64,000 nt of DNA from assembly GCA_020634565.1 (NCBI GenBank), contig JACKBN010000014.1, positions 98,640 to 162,639 of the forward strand, given 5' to 3'. Source of the DNA: Ardenticatenaceae bacterium. GTDB lineage: Bacteria; Chloroflexota; Anaerolineae; Promineifilales; Promineifilaceae. Shown here in pieces: positions 63,222 through 64,000 of this stretch. A program made the translations under genes and the position numbers. Within the stretch, counting starts at the first letter, position 1. Every line of letters starts with the position of its first letter. Below the pieces are notes generated by a model. The model had not been told where the DNA came from. It searched no databases and saw nothing but the letters and a program-made list of their open reading frames with translations.

Positions 63222-64000
63222 TTAGACGGCCGTAATGGGAATGGTCACCTGAACGGCCGTTCCCTGCCCCGGTTGTGAGTGTACCATACAGCTGCCCCCC
63301 ACCAGAGCCACCCGTTCCTGCATGCCCAACAGTCCCCATACCTGGCGACCGCCATCAGACGCCTCAAAAACAGTCTTGGGATCGAAGCCCCGACCATTGT
63401 CGCGCACTTCCAGGTTGAGCAAACTATCAGCAAAACCAATTGTCACCGTCACCTGCTCGGCGCGGGCGTGCTTGGCAGCGTTGGTCAGCGCCTCCTGGGC
63501 AATGCGAAACACAATGGTCTCGATTTCCGACTGCACGCGCTGGCGACGGCCGTTCAGCACAAATTCCGCCTTCACCCCGGTGCGCTCCGCAAAAGATTGC
63601 ACCTGGCTTTGCAAGGCCGGCACCAAGCCCAAATCATCAAGGAGAGACGGCCGTAAATCACGAATCAAATCACGCAGTTCCTGCAGCGCCTGCGTGCTCA
63701 TCACCTTGAGCTCAGTGAGCTGGCTGGCAGCCAGCTGCGGATTGCGCTGCACGTTCTCGCTGGCAGCAGCAAAACCCAGCCCCAGTGCCGTGAGCGCCTG
63801 GCCCGTGCCATCGTGCAGTTCGCGCGCAATGCGCTGCCGCTCCCGCTCCTGCGCCGACACCACCTGATGCAACAGCTCGCCGCGCAGCGTTTCTCGCGCC
63901 TGGGATTCCCCATAGCGCGTGGCATTTTCAATGGCGATGGTAAGCTGGCTGGCAATCGCCTCCAGCAAATCCAAATCCCGCTGGCGCAAAAGCGTCATTT
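63222..64000 (-). CDS. GAF-linked sensor histidine kinase (NarX type), N-terminus beyond the window
   Basis: The frame is open to the right edge. About 259 residues are visible: the end of a GAF-like domain (LLEAIASQLTIAIENATRY), then the HisKA_3 box QRIARELHDGTGQALTAL with the phosphoacceptor His, and the HATPase_c domain with RIAQEALTNAAKHA (N box), EVRDNGRGFD (G1) and GRQVWGLLGMQERV (G2). HisKA_3 kinases partner NarL-type regulators, and the regulator gene is directly downstream at 63124. ATP-binding residues look intact. Signal unknown because the sensor part is missing. Confidence 0.92.
   Translation of the reverse strand, partial: MTLLRQRDLDLLEAIASQLTIAIENATRYGESQARETLRGELLHQVVSAQERERQRIARELHDGTGQALTALGLGFAAASENVQRNPQLAASQLTELKVMSTQALQELRDLIRDLRPSLLDDLGLVPALQSQVQSFAERTGVKAEFVLNGRRQRVQSEIETIVFRIAQEALTNAAKHARAEQVTVTIGFADSLLNLEVRDNGRGFDPKTVFEASDGGRQVWGLLGMQERVALVGGSCMVHSQPGQGTAVQVTIPITAV

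Overview
The window reads as one continuous bacterial chromosome segment with balanced to slightly GC-rich composition and dense coding on both strands. The likely source is a Chloroflexota bacterium of the Anaerolineae/Ardenticatenia type. That assignment is inference from the whole gene set: clostripain-like and Pro/Thr-rich lipoproteins, a MoxR/DUF58 operon, ribonuclease Y, a DUF3352 protein, a cytochrome/PsrB/NrfD complex and LysM proteins with a cytoplasmic zinc ribbon. No marker such as rRNA is present. No insertion sequence, prophage or CRISPR array was seen.

Layout: 1-10.4 kb holds a truncated clostripain-family protease, two lipoproteins, a YqeK-type HD hydrolase, an ADP-forming acyl-CoA synthetase/acetyltransferase fusion, pyrE and a PLP trans-sulfuration enzyme. 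10.6-16.1 kb holds VanZ-like and OsmC proteins and a five-gene MoxR-DUF4129-DUF58 membrane operon. 16.1-20.9 kb holds a sulfotransferase-like protein, two class IV aminotransferases (one frameshifted) and a frameshifted DUF3352 protein. 20.9-29.2 kb is a single minus-strand run: condensation-carrier-thioesterase protein, free carrier protein, AMP ligase, asparagine-synthase-like amidotransferase, NAD-synthase-like enzyme and PrmC. This looks like a compact peptide or acyl-amide biosynthetic cluster and is the best candidate for an undescribed system. 29.3-34.9 kb is a histidine-utilisation locus (hutI, frameshifted hutU, HutC-like regulator, divergent hutH). 35-43.6 kb holds gamma carbonic anhydrase, initiator tRNA, recA-recX-rny and housekeeping enzymes. 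43.7-54.8 kb is a membrane-glycosylation block (flippase-like protein, GT4, methyltransferase/GT-C fusion), a two-component pair, a CoA transferase, a MATE-like transporter and a metallo-beta-lactamase-fold hydrolase. 54.8-58.6 kb encodes a LysM protein and a frameshifted DUF1566 lipoprotein. 58.9-62.4 kb is an octaheme cytochrome c/ferredoxin/NrfD operon followed by a two-CW protein. A NarL-type regulator and a partial sensor kinase close the window.

The most striking non-gene signal is the 8-bp palindrome ACGGCCGT, often extended to AACGGCCGTT. A hand count gives about 130 copies, roughly one per 500 bases, in genes and spacers on a HIP1-like scale; chance would give about one. A second signal is paired 15-bp palindromes AGATTGGACCAATCT in spacers. 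A third is a family of degenerate CACAGAG / CGCAGAT spacer repeats. Four genes carry single-base frameshifts, each in a short C/G run, which points to consensus errors or recent decay.
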